A stretch of DNA of 64,000 bases from Verrucomicrobiia bacterium (GTDB taxonomy: Bacteria; Verrucomicrobiota; Verrucomicrobiia; Verrucomicrobiales; Akkermansiaceae): NCBI GenBank assembly GCA_030432565.1, contig JAUIGV010000020.1, positions 35,141 through 99,140 of the forward strand, given 5' to 3'. The notes beneath the pieces are model-generated. The model was given only the letters and a program-made list of their open reading frames with translations, was not told the DNA's origin and searched no databases. The position numbers and the translations under genes are program-made. Of the stretch, positions 25,881-35,012 are shown piece by piece; within the stretch, counting starts at the first letter, position 1, and each line of letters begins with the position of its first letter.

Positions 25881-28800
25881 ATGAGGTTTTTCAACCTTTC
25901 TGCCCTTTTTTTATGTTTGGGATTTCTGACCCCGTTGAAGGCGGCGTTGAATGAGGAGATCACCAGTTTGGTGATTTCGTCACCCGCATTTATTCTGGAT
26001 CACCACGAGGGAGACGGTGATGCGACGACCCTGCGAAATGGTCTTTTAACAGTGGCACGGGTTGAGATCACCCGTGATTTCTTTACCGATCCGACGGTGA
26101 ATCACTTCTATCGGGTGGTTTATCGCCTGCTTGACGAGGCGGGGAATCCGCTTGAGTTGGCCAATCCGCTCGATCCGGGTGATCCCACGTTGGGAGCCAG
26201 TGAGGCATTTTTAGTGACTTTGAATTCTTTTAACTTCGTATCCGTCACGGACGTGCCCTTATATCCGGATCCGGTGGTCACGCTGGGAAACAAGGAGAAT
26301 TATCAAGTGGTGGCGGCGCTCGAGAAGCGGGCGAATGTCCTGAGCATCCCGCCCCCGGCATGGAATGCGGTTCCGGCCTCCAGTGCGAGTAGCGCGCCGG
26401 AGTTGGTGCATCACTTTACCTCGACGGATCCGGATGATGTTGAGTTCAATTTGCGGGCCACGGTTTCGAACCTCGCTTGGGACCGGACCTATTCATTGGC
26501 GACCAATGAAGGGCTGGATGCCTTTGTCGCCTCCATTACTGCGGTCTTTGCCCGCTATGATAATTGGGACGAACCGGCGGTCCTGAGTTCAATGCAGGCG
26601 GAGTTCGACTTCGATCTCTTTGAGAAATCGTCGGGGACAGAGGTGGCTCTGGAGAACGACGGGTTGATTTCGCGCAACTTCAAAATCAACACCCACAACG
26701 TCAACCAGCCGGCTTACCGAACTTTTAACGAGTCGATCAATCTCCGGCCGTTGAGCCAGTTGCGCTCGGGTTCGGAAGCCTACATCTTGCGCTGCACAGT
26801 ACGTCACGTTGAGGAATTCCAGGCGGCGCCCCAGGAGGATGCGGCCTGCAAGCTGGACCCGGAAGGCCTGCTGGATTTCAACGGTAACCTCGCTTTTGGC
26901 GCAATCGATACAAGCTTCAATGCGCTCGGGAATGCCCCGCTTTACGGGACGACCGGGTCGAATTTTGTCAACACCTCGATTCGGATCCCGGCCGGTCAAG
27001 GAGTTCTTCCGGATGCCGCACCTTATGTCTTTGGAAATAATGCACTGCTTCAGACCCGCTTGTTGGACAACGGCGATGCCGAGGTTTTAGCGGGGACCGA
27101 GCAGGTTTTCCTGCCCAGTGACCCCGGTGATCCGGTGGTCCATTCAACCAACTGCCTGACACTGCAATACGGCCCCGTGATTCTGGGAACGACCGGCCTA
27201 TCGACGAATAACCTCATCGTGCGCCTGCCCCAGGGCTTGATCTACCTGCCCGACACCACGGTCTCCTCCCACCACGGTCGGACCACGATTTCGCAGTTCG
27301 GTGCACAACCGTTGGCGAGTGATCTCAATATTCCCTCCGATGTCACCATTGCGATCGGGGCCAATGCCGGTATCGTCGACGAGTCACAACCTCTTCGTTT
27401 TTCGACCGGAGATCTCAAGGTGCTTACGACCGGGACGCTCGATTTTGGCGCGGTCAATTCTGTCCGCTACATTCACCAGGACGCTTTCGACGAACTGGAG
27501 GACAACCTGAACCTCGGTATCATCAACGCGGTTGATGACCGTGGCTACGATCTGAGCGACCGGGCTTCCAATGACCGCTATCTCCGACGCGTCCAAGCGG
27601 TCAATGGCAACCGGGTGATTGCCAATGCCGCATCAGATAAGTCTTCGCGATTGTCGGCCGAACTGGATATCGCTGCGACGGTTTTCCAGACCCATTTCCC
27701 GGCCTATGCCGAAGTTGATTGGCAGACCGACTCCACCTTGAATTTGCAGGATGGTGCTCCCGCCGGCTCGGTCCTTGACCAGACGGCTTCGGTCACCCTT
27801 TCCTACCATCAAACCTGTCCGGAAGACGTTGATCCGTGTGCCTCCGGAGTGCCGAAGGAGAAGCTCGAAGCCATTCCCGATTCCGGCGAACTCTTCCATA
27901 CTCCCGGTGGAGGGCTTTATACCTTCGCGTTTCTAAGCACCCCCGCACAACTGGCATGGGGAGCGCGTGGCGATGGAAATATGCCCGCTGCCATTGACCC
28001 AAATTACCCCTATGCGCACCGCACGGATACCTTCGATCGAACCGATTTCTTCATGCCCGGCTATCAGCTTTATGCGGCGGATAATGTCCTTGTCACCACC
28101 GCGCCATACTCTGCGGGCGGGGGGGGAGACTTTGCTCCCGGAGCCCTCCTCATGACCGGGTTCAACCAGGACCCCTTCCAGCCCGACCTCCACCTTCCAA
28201 CCGAGCCCGAATACATCCAAGGGGATGGAGTATACCCCGGGCTGAACTTCACGGTCATTGACGGTGGTGAGGTCGGGGCCTCACGTCTGGGGGGCGAACA
28301 ATCCGATTACCCTTACGAACTTCTCAACGATGGCGCCTCAAAGTACTACACCCGCTGCGCCGGAATCTTCGGTCGACAGGTCGCCGTCGAGGGGTCTTTC
28401 AACAGCAGTTTGCAAATCTACGGGTACGACTTTGAGCTCGATTCCTTCCAGCTCTCCTTCATCGCTTCCGAACAAGAGAAGTCCTGGATCAATGGTCTGG
28501 TCGCCGTGACCGGCTACTCGGATTTCAGCCAAAAATTTCTCGGCCTCAATCTGACCTGCCTCGGTGAGCTGAGCGATGCCGAGCTCGATCCGGAGGACGA
28601 TTCCGTCAAAAACCTCGTTTACTGGAACTCGACCTTCGAGGCCCTCTCCATGCGTTTCGAGACCTTTGAAACCAATCCTCCCGGCACTTGTCCCGTCACC
28701 TTTGACGGGCGACTTACCATGGGAATCAAGACCCAGGTCGCTTACATCAACCAACCCCTTTACGGAACCTTTGCGTTTGATCCGGGCAACGGGAATCTGC

Positions 28801-31523
28801 TCACCGAAACAACTGGTGCGGCCATCGGTGTCAACAGCCAACTGGGTATTCCCGCCACCATCCCCATGGAAGGTCCCGGAGCCGACTACCAACTCGTCAC
28901 GGTGGGTAAGCTCCGCTATTCCAATCCCACCCAGGTTCCGGATCCCGTCGGATCCTTGGGCGGGTTTGTGACCTTTGCCAGCACCATCAACGTGCCTTAT
29001 TTTAGGGATTTCCAGGTCCAGGTCATGACCTCTGCCAACGGCCTTCCGCTCACTCCCGGAGGTGATCCGCCAACCCCTCCGCTCTATCTTGCGCCGGGTT
29101 GGTCGAACGGAATGGACACCTTCTTTAACAAGGTGGATTTTGACCCCAATCACATTTCGTGGCCCAAAGGACAGATTTCGCTGGCTGAGTACCAGCTTCC
29201 GGATTCGGGAACTCATGCCGATTTTCTAATCAAGGCCGAGCAGGATCTCTTTGGAATTATTGGCCTAAGCTACCCGCTGCGCTGGACGGATTCCACGCGC
29301 CACTTTGAGTCGATGCGGCCCGAGGAAGACGAGATCTTCGTCATCGATGTGGAGCACCAGATTGATTATCTTGATGCCGGTGCAGCCAGTGTTTCCTTCG
29401 GGGCCAAATACGATGGGCTTGGTGACATCAGCCTCACCAGCATGCTGAATTCGCAAATTGACGGAGTCAGTGAAGCAGTCGCCGGGGCGATCCAACAGCC
29501 GCTCAAGAACGCGCTTGATGATGCCTTCGCCAAGTTCGAGCAATATCTCTCGGACTCGCTTGATGCAGTGGTCAATCCAGTTGTCGATTCCGCTGCGCAA
29601 AACGTCCTCTCCCCACTCTATGACAATCTCGAAACCGCCTATAATAACAGCCCGAATTGGGCCGCTTTTGAAGCCCAGCTGAATGCCGAGGTGGAGGCTG
29701 CGATTTTTGATACGGGCGCCCCCTTGTTCGCTACCGGGCTTCGCGATGAACTGGTCAAACTTGCTGATACCGGTCAGGATGCAGCCTCTCTCACCGCCGG
29801 CCTGAAGGATGCGCTTACGAAGATGATCACAGGTCTCGATACTCTCGCATACGCCGTGGAAGTGGACGGGGGCGTGCCCCAATTCCGCCTCGAACCGCTG
29901 ACGATCGCAAATCCTGATAACGACATTTTTTCCGGGATTCTTCTGGAGGATGCCAACGGGGATTTCCCCATCGTGGAAAGCCTCGTGAAGCTGCTCATTG
30001 CCAATGTGGTTGAGCCCGATGTCGCTGCCGTGATCGGACCTCTGCTCGAGAGCCTCGCCTCCGAACTTTCGGCCGAGCTCAATGCCGTGATCGCCGATCA
30101 AAAAGACAAGTTGAAGCGTCTCGCCGGGATCGCGCGGGAGGTTCGGGGAACGCTCAAGGAAATCTACGAGATTGTCGACAGTGCGGCCGGGTTCATCGAT
30201 GACTTTAACGAAATGGTCAACGAGGCCATCAATGCCGTTGATGGTTTTCAAGAGATTATGGCCCGTCCGGCCACCCGCGTGGTTTCCTTTATCCGAGAGC
30301 TCGCGATCCAGAACGGGATTGATGTGGTTGGTGGAGCAAGTGTGCTCGACGACTACATTAATGTCTTCGAAGAATTCGACAAGGAAGCCTTCATTTCCAC
30401 CATTAAGACCGAACTCAAGGACGCGCTCATGCAGTCCCGCCTGATCCAGCAGTTTCAGTATTTAGTACGACAAACCTTGTACGACGTCCAAGCAAAGTTT
30501 GAGCAAGCGGTCGGCGTCATGCTCGATCAAATCACCGGAGTGATTAAAGAGATCATTTCCGAGAATCTGGGAGCCCTTGAAGACAAAATCAATCCGCTGA
30601 AGGGAAAGGTGCAGGAATATATGGGCGCGGCCGAAGTGAAAGGCTACGCAGAGTTCAACGGGGACTCACTACGCAAGCTGCGTCTGGACGCGAGCATGCA
30701 ATTCAAGATCCCCGATGAGATGCAGCTCAACGTCTTTTTGGAGATCTGCACTTACACCTCGGTCGATGAAAACGCCTGTCTCGGGCCCGGAGAGAAGGCG
30801 GTGGAAATCACCATTGGGGCGCTCGACGTGCCCTTTGATTGGATTTCGGACGGCCTGAAAGCCAACCTCTCGGTCAAGATGTCGCTTCTCGACGAGGGTC
30901 AGGGCCTGCGTCCGCACGGAGTGGGTGGCGAGTTCAGCATCACCGACGGAACGATCGACTTCCAGTCCTTCAAGATCACCTGTCTCGCGGCGACCATTGC
31001 GATCGGTGGTGACGAGTGTTACTTCGGAACGCGGGCTTGCGGGGTCTTCAACTCCTATCAAATTTCGATCGGCCTTTTCTTCGGCCGGACCTGTACCACG
31101 GCTCCGCTTTTGTTGGTGGATGAGGATGTGGGTTCGCTTTTTGACACCGGCGATATGCCGCTGACCGGGGCCTATGTTTACGGGGAAGTTTGGCTGCCCA
31201 TTTCGGAGCTCGTGCTCGGGATTCCGGCGTCGTGTCTCTTTAATATTTCAGCCGGAGTGGGAGCGGGCGTGGGCTTCTTTGTCGATGATTCCTTCTCGCC
31301 GATCTTTGTGGGCAAGATGTTCCTTGGGGTATCCGGGGAAGCCCTCTGTATTGTTTCCATCAAGGGAACAGTGACTCTCACCGGACTCGTCCAGGACGGC
31401 TCGTTTTCCGCCACCGGAACCGGCAAGCTCACCGGCAAGGCCGGTTGGTGTCCCTTCTGCATTAAGTTCAGTGCCTCTGCCAAGATTTCCTATAAAAACG
31501 GTGACTGGGATGTCGATTTCTAA
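25881..31523 (+). CDS. Giant exported protein of unknown family (first of three)
   Basis: About 1880 residues from the ATG at 25881, which opens an ideal signal peptide (MRFFNLSALFLCLGFLTPLKA). An in-frame ATG at 25851 would add 10 residues. Residues 25-1180 are beta-rich with scattered cysteines, some in close pairs, which suggests disulfides outside the cytosol. Residues 1186-1580 switch to long amphipathic helices (for example KNALDDAFAKFEQYLSDSL). Residues 1590-1880 return to alternating beta strands with more cysteines, a WCPFC near the end and a terminal Phe. I recognise no named domain. The spacing of 21 nt to the next gene and a one-base overlap between the second and third indicate an operon. 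Confidence 0.85.
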   Translation: MRFFNLSALFLCLGFLTPLKAALNEEITSLVISSPAFILDHHEGDGDATTLRNGLLTVARVEITRDFFTDPTVNHFYRVVYRLLDEAGNPLELANPLDPGDPTLGASEAFLVTLNSFNFVSVTDVPLYPDPVVTLGNKENYQVVAALEKRANVLSIPPPAWNAVPASSASSAPELVHHFTSTDPDDVEFNLRATVSNLAWDRTYSLATNEGLDAFVASITAVFARYDNWDEPAVLSSMQAEFDFDLFEKSSGTEVALENDGLISRNFKINTHNVNQPAYRTFNESINLRPLSQLRSGSEAYILRCTVRHVEEFQAAPQEDAACKLDPEGLLDFNGNLAFGAIDTSFNALGNAPLYGTTGSNFVNTSIRIPAGQGVLPDAAPYVFGNNALLQTRLLDNGDAEVLAGTEQVFLPSDPGDPVVHSTNCLTLQYGPVILGTTGLSTNNLIVRLPQGLIYLPDTTVSSHHGRTTISQFGAQPLASDLNIPSDVTIAIGANAGIVDESQPLRFSTGDLKVLTTGTLDFGAVNSVRYIHQDAFDELEDNLNLGIINAVDDRGYDLSDRASNDRYLRRVQAVNGNRVIANAASDKSSRLSAELDIAATVFQTHFPAYAEVDWQTDSTLNLQDGAPAGSVLDQTASVTLSYHQTCPEDVDPCASGVPKEKLEAIPDSGELFHTPGGGLYTFAFLSTPAQLAWGARGDGNMPAAIDPNYPYAHRTDTFDRTDFFMPGYQLYAADNVLVTTAPYSAGGGGDFAPGALLMTGFNQDPFQPDLHLPTEPEYIQGDGVYPGLNFTVIDGGEVGASRLGGEQSDYPYELLNDGASKYYTRCAGIFGRQVAVEGSFNSSLQIYGYDFELDSFQLSFIASEQEKSWINGLVAVTGYSDFSQKFLGLNLTCLGELSDAELDPEDDSVKNLVYWNSTFEALSMRFETFETNPPGTCPVTFDGRLTMGIKTQVAYINQPLYGTFAFDPGNGNLLTETTGAAIGVNSQLGIPATIPMEGPGADYQLVTVGKLRYSNPTQVPDPVGSLGGFVTFASTINVPYFRDFQVQVMTSANGLPLTPGGDPPTPPLYLAPGWSNGMDTFFNKVDFDPNHISWPKGQISLAEYQLPDSGTHADFLIKAEQDLFGIIGLSYPLRWTDSTRHFESMRPEEDEIFVIDVEHQIDYLDAGAASVSFGAKYDGLGDISLTSMLNSQIDGVSEAVAGAIQQPLKNALDDAFAKFEQYLSDSLDAVVNPVVDSAAQNVLSPLYDNLETAYNNSPNWAAFEAQLNAEVEAAIFDTGAPLFATGLRDELVKLADTGQDAASLTAGLKDALTKMITGLDTLAYAVEVDGGVPQFRLEPLTIANPDNDIFSGILLEDANGDFPIVESLVKLLIANVVEPDVAAVIGPLLESLASELSAELNAVIADQKDKLKRLAGIAREVRGTLKEIYEIVDSAAGFIDDFNEMVNEAINAVDGFQEIMARPATRVVSFIRELAIQNGIDVVGGASVLDDYINVFEEFDKEAFISTIKTELKDALMQSRLIQQFQYLVRQTLYDVQAKFEQAVGVMLDQITGVIKEIISENLGALEDKINPLKGKVQEYMGAAEVKGYAEFNGDSLRKLRLDASMQFKIPDEMQLNVFLEICTYTSVDENACLGPGEKAVEITIGALDVPFDWISDGLKANLSVKMSLLDEGQGLRPHGVGGEFSITDGTIDFQSFKITCLAATIAIGGDECYFGTRACGVFNSYQISIGLFFGRTCTTAPLLLVDEDVGSLFDTGDMPLTGAYVYGEVWLPISELVLGIPASCLFNISAGVGAGVGFFVDDSFSPIFVGKMFLGVSGEALCIVSIKGTVTLTGLVQDGSFSATGTGKLTGKAGWCPFCIKFSASAKISYKNGDWDVDF

Positions 31524-31544
31524 GCACCAATTCCTTTTTCCATC

Positions 31545-34500
31545 ATGAAACGTCTCGTTGCATTTCTTCTTCTCGCGATCGTTCTGCCCGCCCTTGGTCA
31601 GAATGCCGATCCCCTGGTCTATACTGTGGGCAAGGTCTATCAGACCGCTCCCCGGCCTCATGCCTATGTTTTGTGGCAGCCCGGTGACCCTCTTTCCACC
31701 TTTGGCCGCGAGTTTGCGGTGTACCGTAAAAACGGGGATTCGAATTCAGTCGATCCCTACGTGCTTTTGGGCCGCACCCGTTTGCAGACCGGCCCCGGAG
31801 CCATCCATGCCCTGCTGAAGCTGGGAGGTCGCTTTGACAAAAACGCCGGCGAAGTCGCCGACCGCATCAATACCCTCTATGCTGATGCCCTCAACGAGCC
31901 GGGCACGCAACCGGCCCCACCTGCCGAGCCCACCATTGAGGAAGCAAAGAAGTTGGCCCATCTTCTTAAGATTGCCGCCACTGATGTTAAGATTCTGGAG
32001 CGGCTCTTTTTTCTTGGGCGGACCCATCCGGGCGTCTACATGGCTCTCGGTCATGGCTTCTCGATCAAGACCACCGCTGGGTCCGTGCAAACCTACGAAG
32101 TCCGGGAGGTCGATGCCGGTGGCAACGACCTGCGGGTCGTCGGCCGGGTCACTCTCGATGCCGCCAACCCGCCTGTGCTTCCCAGAACCTCCCGGCCGTT
32201 CGAGATTTTCTTTCCCGCCAAGGCCGCCCATCAGGAAGTGGCTTCTCCCCGCAATCACCTTGTCACCCGCCAGCGGTGGGGGATCCCCGATGACCTGCGC
32301 CGGCAGTTCCCCCACACCTTCGGTTTCAACCTTTACCGGGTGAAGGAGTCGGCCGCCGCCGCCCGGGGTTGGGATCAACCCGGGGCCACTCCGGACATCA
32401 CTCTTCTTGAGGGTTTGATCGCCTCTTCCCTCGGCGAGGAAGATCCCGACGCCAAGCGGGTCAACACGCTCCCACTTATGGCGACGGCCCTCCTGACCGC
32501 CGGCGAAGCGAAGGATACCGCAGCCGATTCGGAGACCTTTTTTGCCCACGATGACAATGATCCTCCCACCAATGCTTTCGAAGATGGTGAGACCTTCTAC
32601 TACTTCGTGGCAGCGCGCGACATTGCCGGCCATCCCGGTTTGGTCTCCGAAGGCACCCGCGTTGTGATTTGCGATCGACTCCCTCCGACCGCCCCAACCA
32701 TCAGCTCAATCACCAACGTTTACAATAAGGCGACCAATGCCGCTCTTTACGATCTCAAGGGAAACCAACATCTGCGCTTGCGCATTCGCCAGACTCCTGA
32801 ATCTCCCGCAGAAAGTTCAGCCACCCGGTATCACATTTATCGTTGGAGCGAACACACCCAGCATTTGTCCCAGGGAGGCAATCCGCTGACCAACCGTATC
32901 GGTACGATTAACCACGAACCTGGTGCAACCTTCGTCACCTTTGATGACAATGGGGCAGGAGCTCCCAAGATCACGCCAGCTGACAGCAGCCAGTTTGGCC
33001 GTACTTGGTGGTACACCGTACGTGCCGAGGACGACTGCGCCTGCGATCCCAAGAACCTCTCGGCCCATTCGCCTCCGGCCTTCGGAGTCCTTCGTGATCG
33101 TGTGGGGCCACTGAATCCAAGCGGCTTTGTCAGTCGATGCCGTTATCTTCCACGCGCATTCTGTGATGAGCGTATCGAAGAAATCTTGCGCGAAGAAGTT
33201 GACGTGTCCGATGATTTTGAAGGCTTCATCGTCCGCTTCGTCCGGCAGGACCCCATGATCCGAAGCTTCGAGCTGGAATATTACGATTTAAACCCCAACC
33301 CCGATCAACTTCTCTTCAAAACCAGCCGGATTTTCCAGATCTCCGACCAGAAAGATGTCGCCGTTCCGGTTAATCTAGGTACCCAGACCAATACCGAGAT
33401 CCGTGTGCGGACCCGGAGTATCACTGGACTCGTTAGTCCCTGGAGACCTTGTCCTCTCGAAGGAGTGCGAGAGAATGAGCGCAGCCTGCCTTTGATTACC
33501 GTCCGCCTTCGCACTCTCGAACGTTGCACGCCCATCCTTCAGTTGCCGCCGGGATCCACGCCGCTGCCCCACGATGTCATCGGGCCCGGCGGATCGATTG
33601 TAGGTCCTACTTTGACCGCGACCCTGCCCGAGGATACTTTTGAGTACCGTATTTATCGCCGTGTCGGGAATGATGGTGGTTATGAGCTTCTCTTCCGTGG
33701 TGCTGATGATGACATTCCGTCCATCCTGCCTGCTGATTTGACCGTCATTGATCCGGCTCCTCCCACGGCTGGCGGGACCGAGGTTTGTTATTTCCTGCAG
33801 GTCTTTGATCAAAACGGAAACTCCAGCGCACGGATCAAGATCGGTTGCGTGACCATCAAGAACGGGGACCTTGGCACGCCGATGGTATCGGATCCCTCCA
33901 GCCTCGTGGTGAGCGGAGGCAAGGCCCAACTCCAGCTCAAGTGGTTCTGTGATCCTGTTGGCGTCGAGCGCTTCGAAATCTGGTGCGCCTCCGCTTCGCA
34001 GGCCGATCCCGGCCTCGAGTCCGTGGTGATTGGCCCCAAGCTGGACACGCTGGATGGTGTCATCGTGAATGAAGACAGCCCGACGCTGAATTTTTGCGGA
34101 TACCAAACCGCCACTGTGGCCTCCGGCCGTTTGGGTGAGGGAGCCGAGTTCTCCGCGACGCTTAACGTGCCTGCAGGTCAGCAGTTGACTTTCGCAGTTC
34201 GTGCGGTCGGAAAGGGGAGTTATCAAAATCCTCCCGTCGATGACCAGGCCCGCCCTGCCGGACCATTTTCCAACATCGTCTCAGCAACCTGGTCGCTCCC
34301 TCCCGAGGGCGAGCAGGACGTCATCCCGTGGCCGGCTCTGGGAGTCCCCGGAACGTCCGACCAAAAACTTGCGGTTCTCAACTACCAGCCGGGCGAAGGT
34401 CCTTTTTACGCTCTTCCACTTCCCGAGCCCGATACTCATTCGTCCGCCATTCTCATGGGTGCGTTCAACGCGATCGAGGCGAGTACCTTCATTGATGCTG

Positions 34501-35012
34501 ACCTCGATCCGCTTGATATTTTCTTCACCTTCCGGAAGCAAAATATCCATCCCATCGCTCCGGAAGGGCGGGAGACCATCTATCCTTTTGTGATTTACCG
34601 GCATCAGCTTTCCAGCAATGCCTATCCCGATGCGGTCCCCAACCTTGTGCAGGTTTCTCCACTCATTGATCGCATCACCTATCAGGATCAAGCAGCGGCC
34701 GGGCGCATCCTGCGCGATCCTTTTTTCCGCTTCCTCGACAAGCGCAACCTCCCCAACACCACGGCTCCCAATGGCACTCCCGCGTTTCATTTGCCCGTGG
34801 GAGGGACCTTCTCACGTTCGCTGGAAGGGACCATTCTTGGGGATCCAGTCCAGTTTCCCACCGTTCCGTATTTGCGTGATTTTCAACATCTCATGTTCTG
34901 GGTCGACCCCATGCCGGTGGCCCGCGGAGCCAAATATCAATATCTGATCGTTCACTTCACTGATCGTGGTGAGGTGGATCGGGTCATTCCAACCAACCCG
35001 GTGCAACACTAA
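31545..35012 (+). CDS. Giant exported protein with fibronectin-III-like modules (second of three)
   Basis: Product of 1155 residues with a signal peptide (MKRLVAFLLLAIVLPALG). The rest is a string of beta-sandwich modules resembling fibronectin type III: the repeated core FxxYR/FEIW (FGFNLYRV, RYHIYRW, EYRIYRRV, RFEIWCAS, FVIYRHQ) alternates with an E...YYF or YxFxVRA strand. Several cysteines (CACDPK, CRYLPRAFC) suggest disulfides. No catalytic motif is seen, so a structural, adhesive or scaffold role is the best guess. Its TAA stop overlaps the following ATG by one base (TAATG), a strong sign of coupled translation. Confidence 0.83.
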   Translation: MKRLVAFLLLAIVLPALGQNADPLVYTVGKVYQTAPRPHAYVLWQPGDPLSTFGREFAVYRKNGDSNSVDPYVLLGRTRLQTGPGAIHALLKLGGRFDKNAGEVADRINTLYADALNEPGTQPAPPAEPTIEEAKKLAHLLKIAATDVKILERLFFLGRTHPGVYMALGHGFSIKTTAGSVQTYEVREVDAGGNDLRVVGRVTLDAANPPVLPRTSRPFEIFFPAKAAHQEVASPRNHLVTRQRWGIPDDLRRQFPHTFGFNLYRVKESAAAARGWDQPGATPDITLLEGLIASSLGEEDPDAKRVNTLPLMATALLTAGEAKDTAADSETFFAHDDNDPPTNAFEDGETFYYFVAARDIAGHPGLVSEGTRVVICDRLPPTAPTISSITNVYNKATNAALYDLKGNQHLRLRIRQTPESPAESSATRYHIYRWSEHTQHLSQGGNPLTNRIGTINHEPGATFVTFDDNGAGAPKITPADSSQFGRTWWYTVRAEDDCACDPKNLSAHSPPAFGVLRDRVGPLNPSGFVSRCRYLPRAFCDERIEEILREEVDVSDDFEGFIVRFVRQDPMIRSFELEYYDLNPNPDQLLFKTSRIFQISDQKDVAVPVNLGTQTNTEIRVRTRSITGLVSPWRPCPLEGVRENERSLPLITVRLRTLERCTPILQLPPGSTPLPHDVIGPGGSIVGPTLTATLPEDTFEYRIYRRVGNDGGYELLFRGADDDIPSILPADLTVIDPAPPTAGGTEVCYFLQVFDQNGNSSARIKIGCVTIKNGDLGTPMVSDPSSLVVSGGKAQLQLKWFCDPVGVERFEIWCASASQADPGLESVVIGPKLDTLDGVIVNEDSPTLNFCGYQTATVASGRLGEGAEFSATLNVPAGQQLTFAVRAVGKGSYQNPPVDDQARPAGPFSNIVSATWSLPPEGEQDVIPWPALGVPGTSDQKLAVLNYQPGEGPFYALPLPEPDTHSSAILMGAFNAIEASTFIDADLDPLDIFFTFRKQNIHPIAPEGRETIYPFVIYRHQLSSNAYPDAVPNLVQVSPLIDRITYQDQAAAGRILRDPFFRFLDKRNLPNTTAPNGTPAFHLPVGGTFSRSLEGTILGDPVQFPTVPYLRDFQHLMFWVDPMPVARGAKYQYLIVHFTDRGEVDRVIPTNPVQH

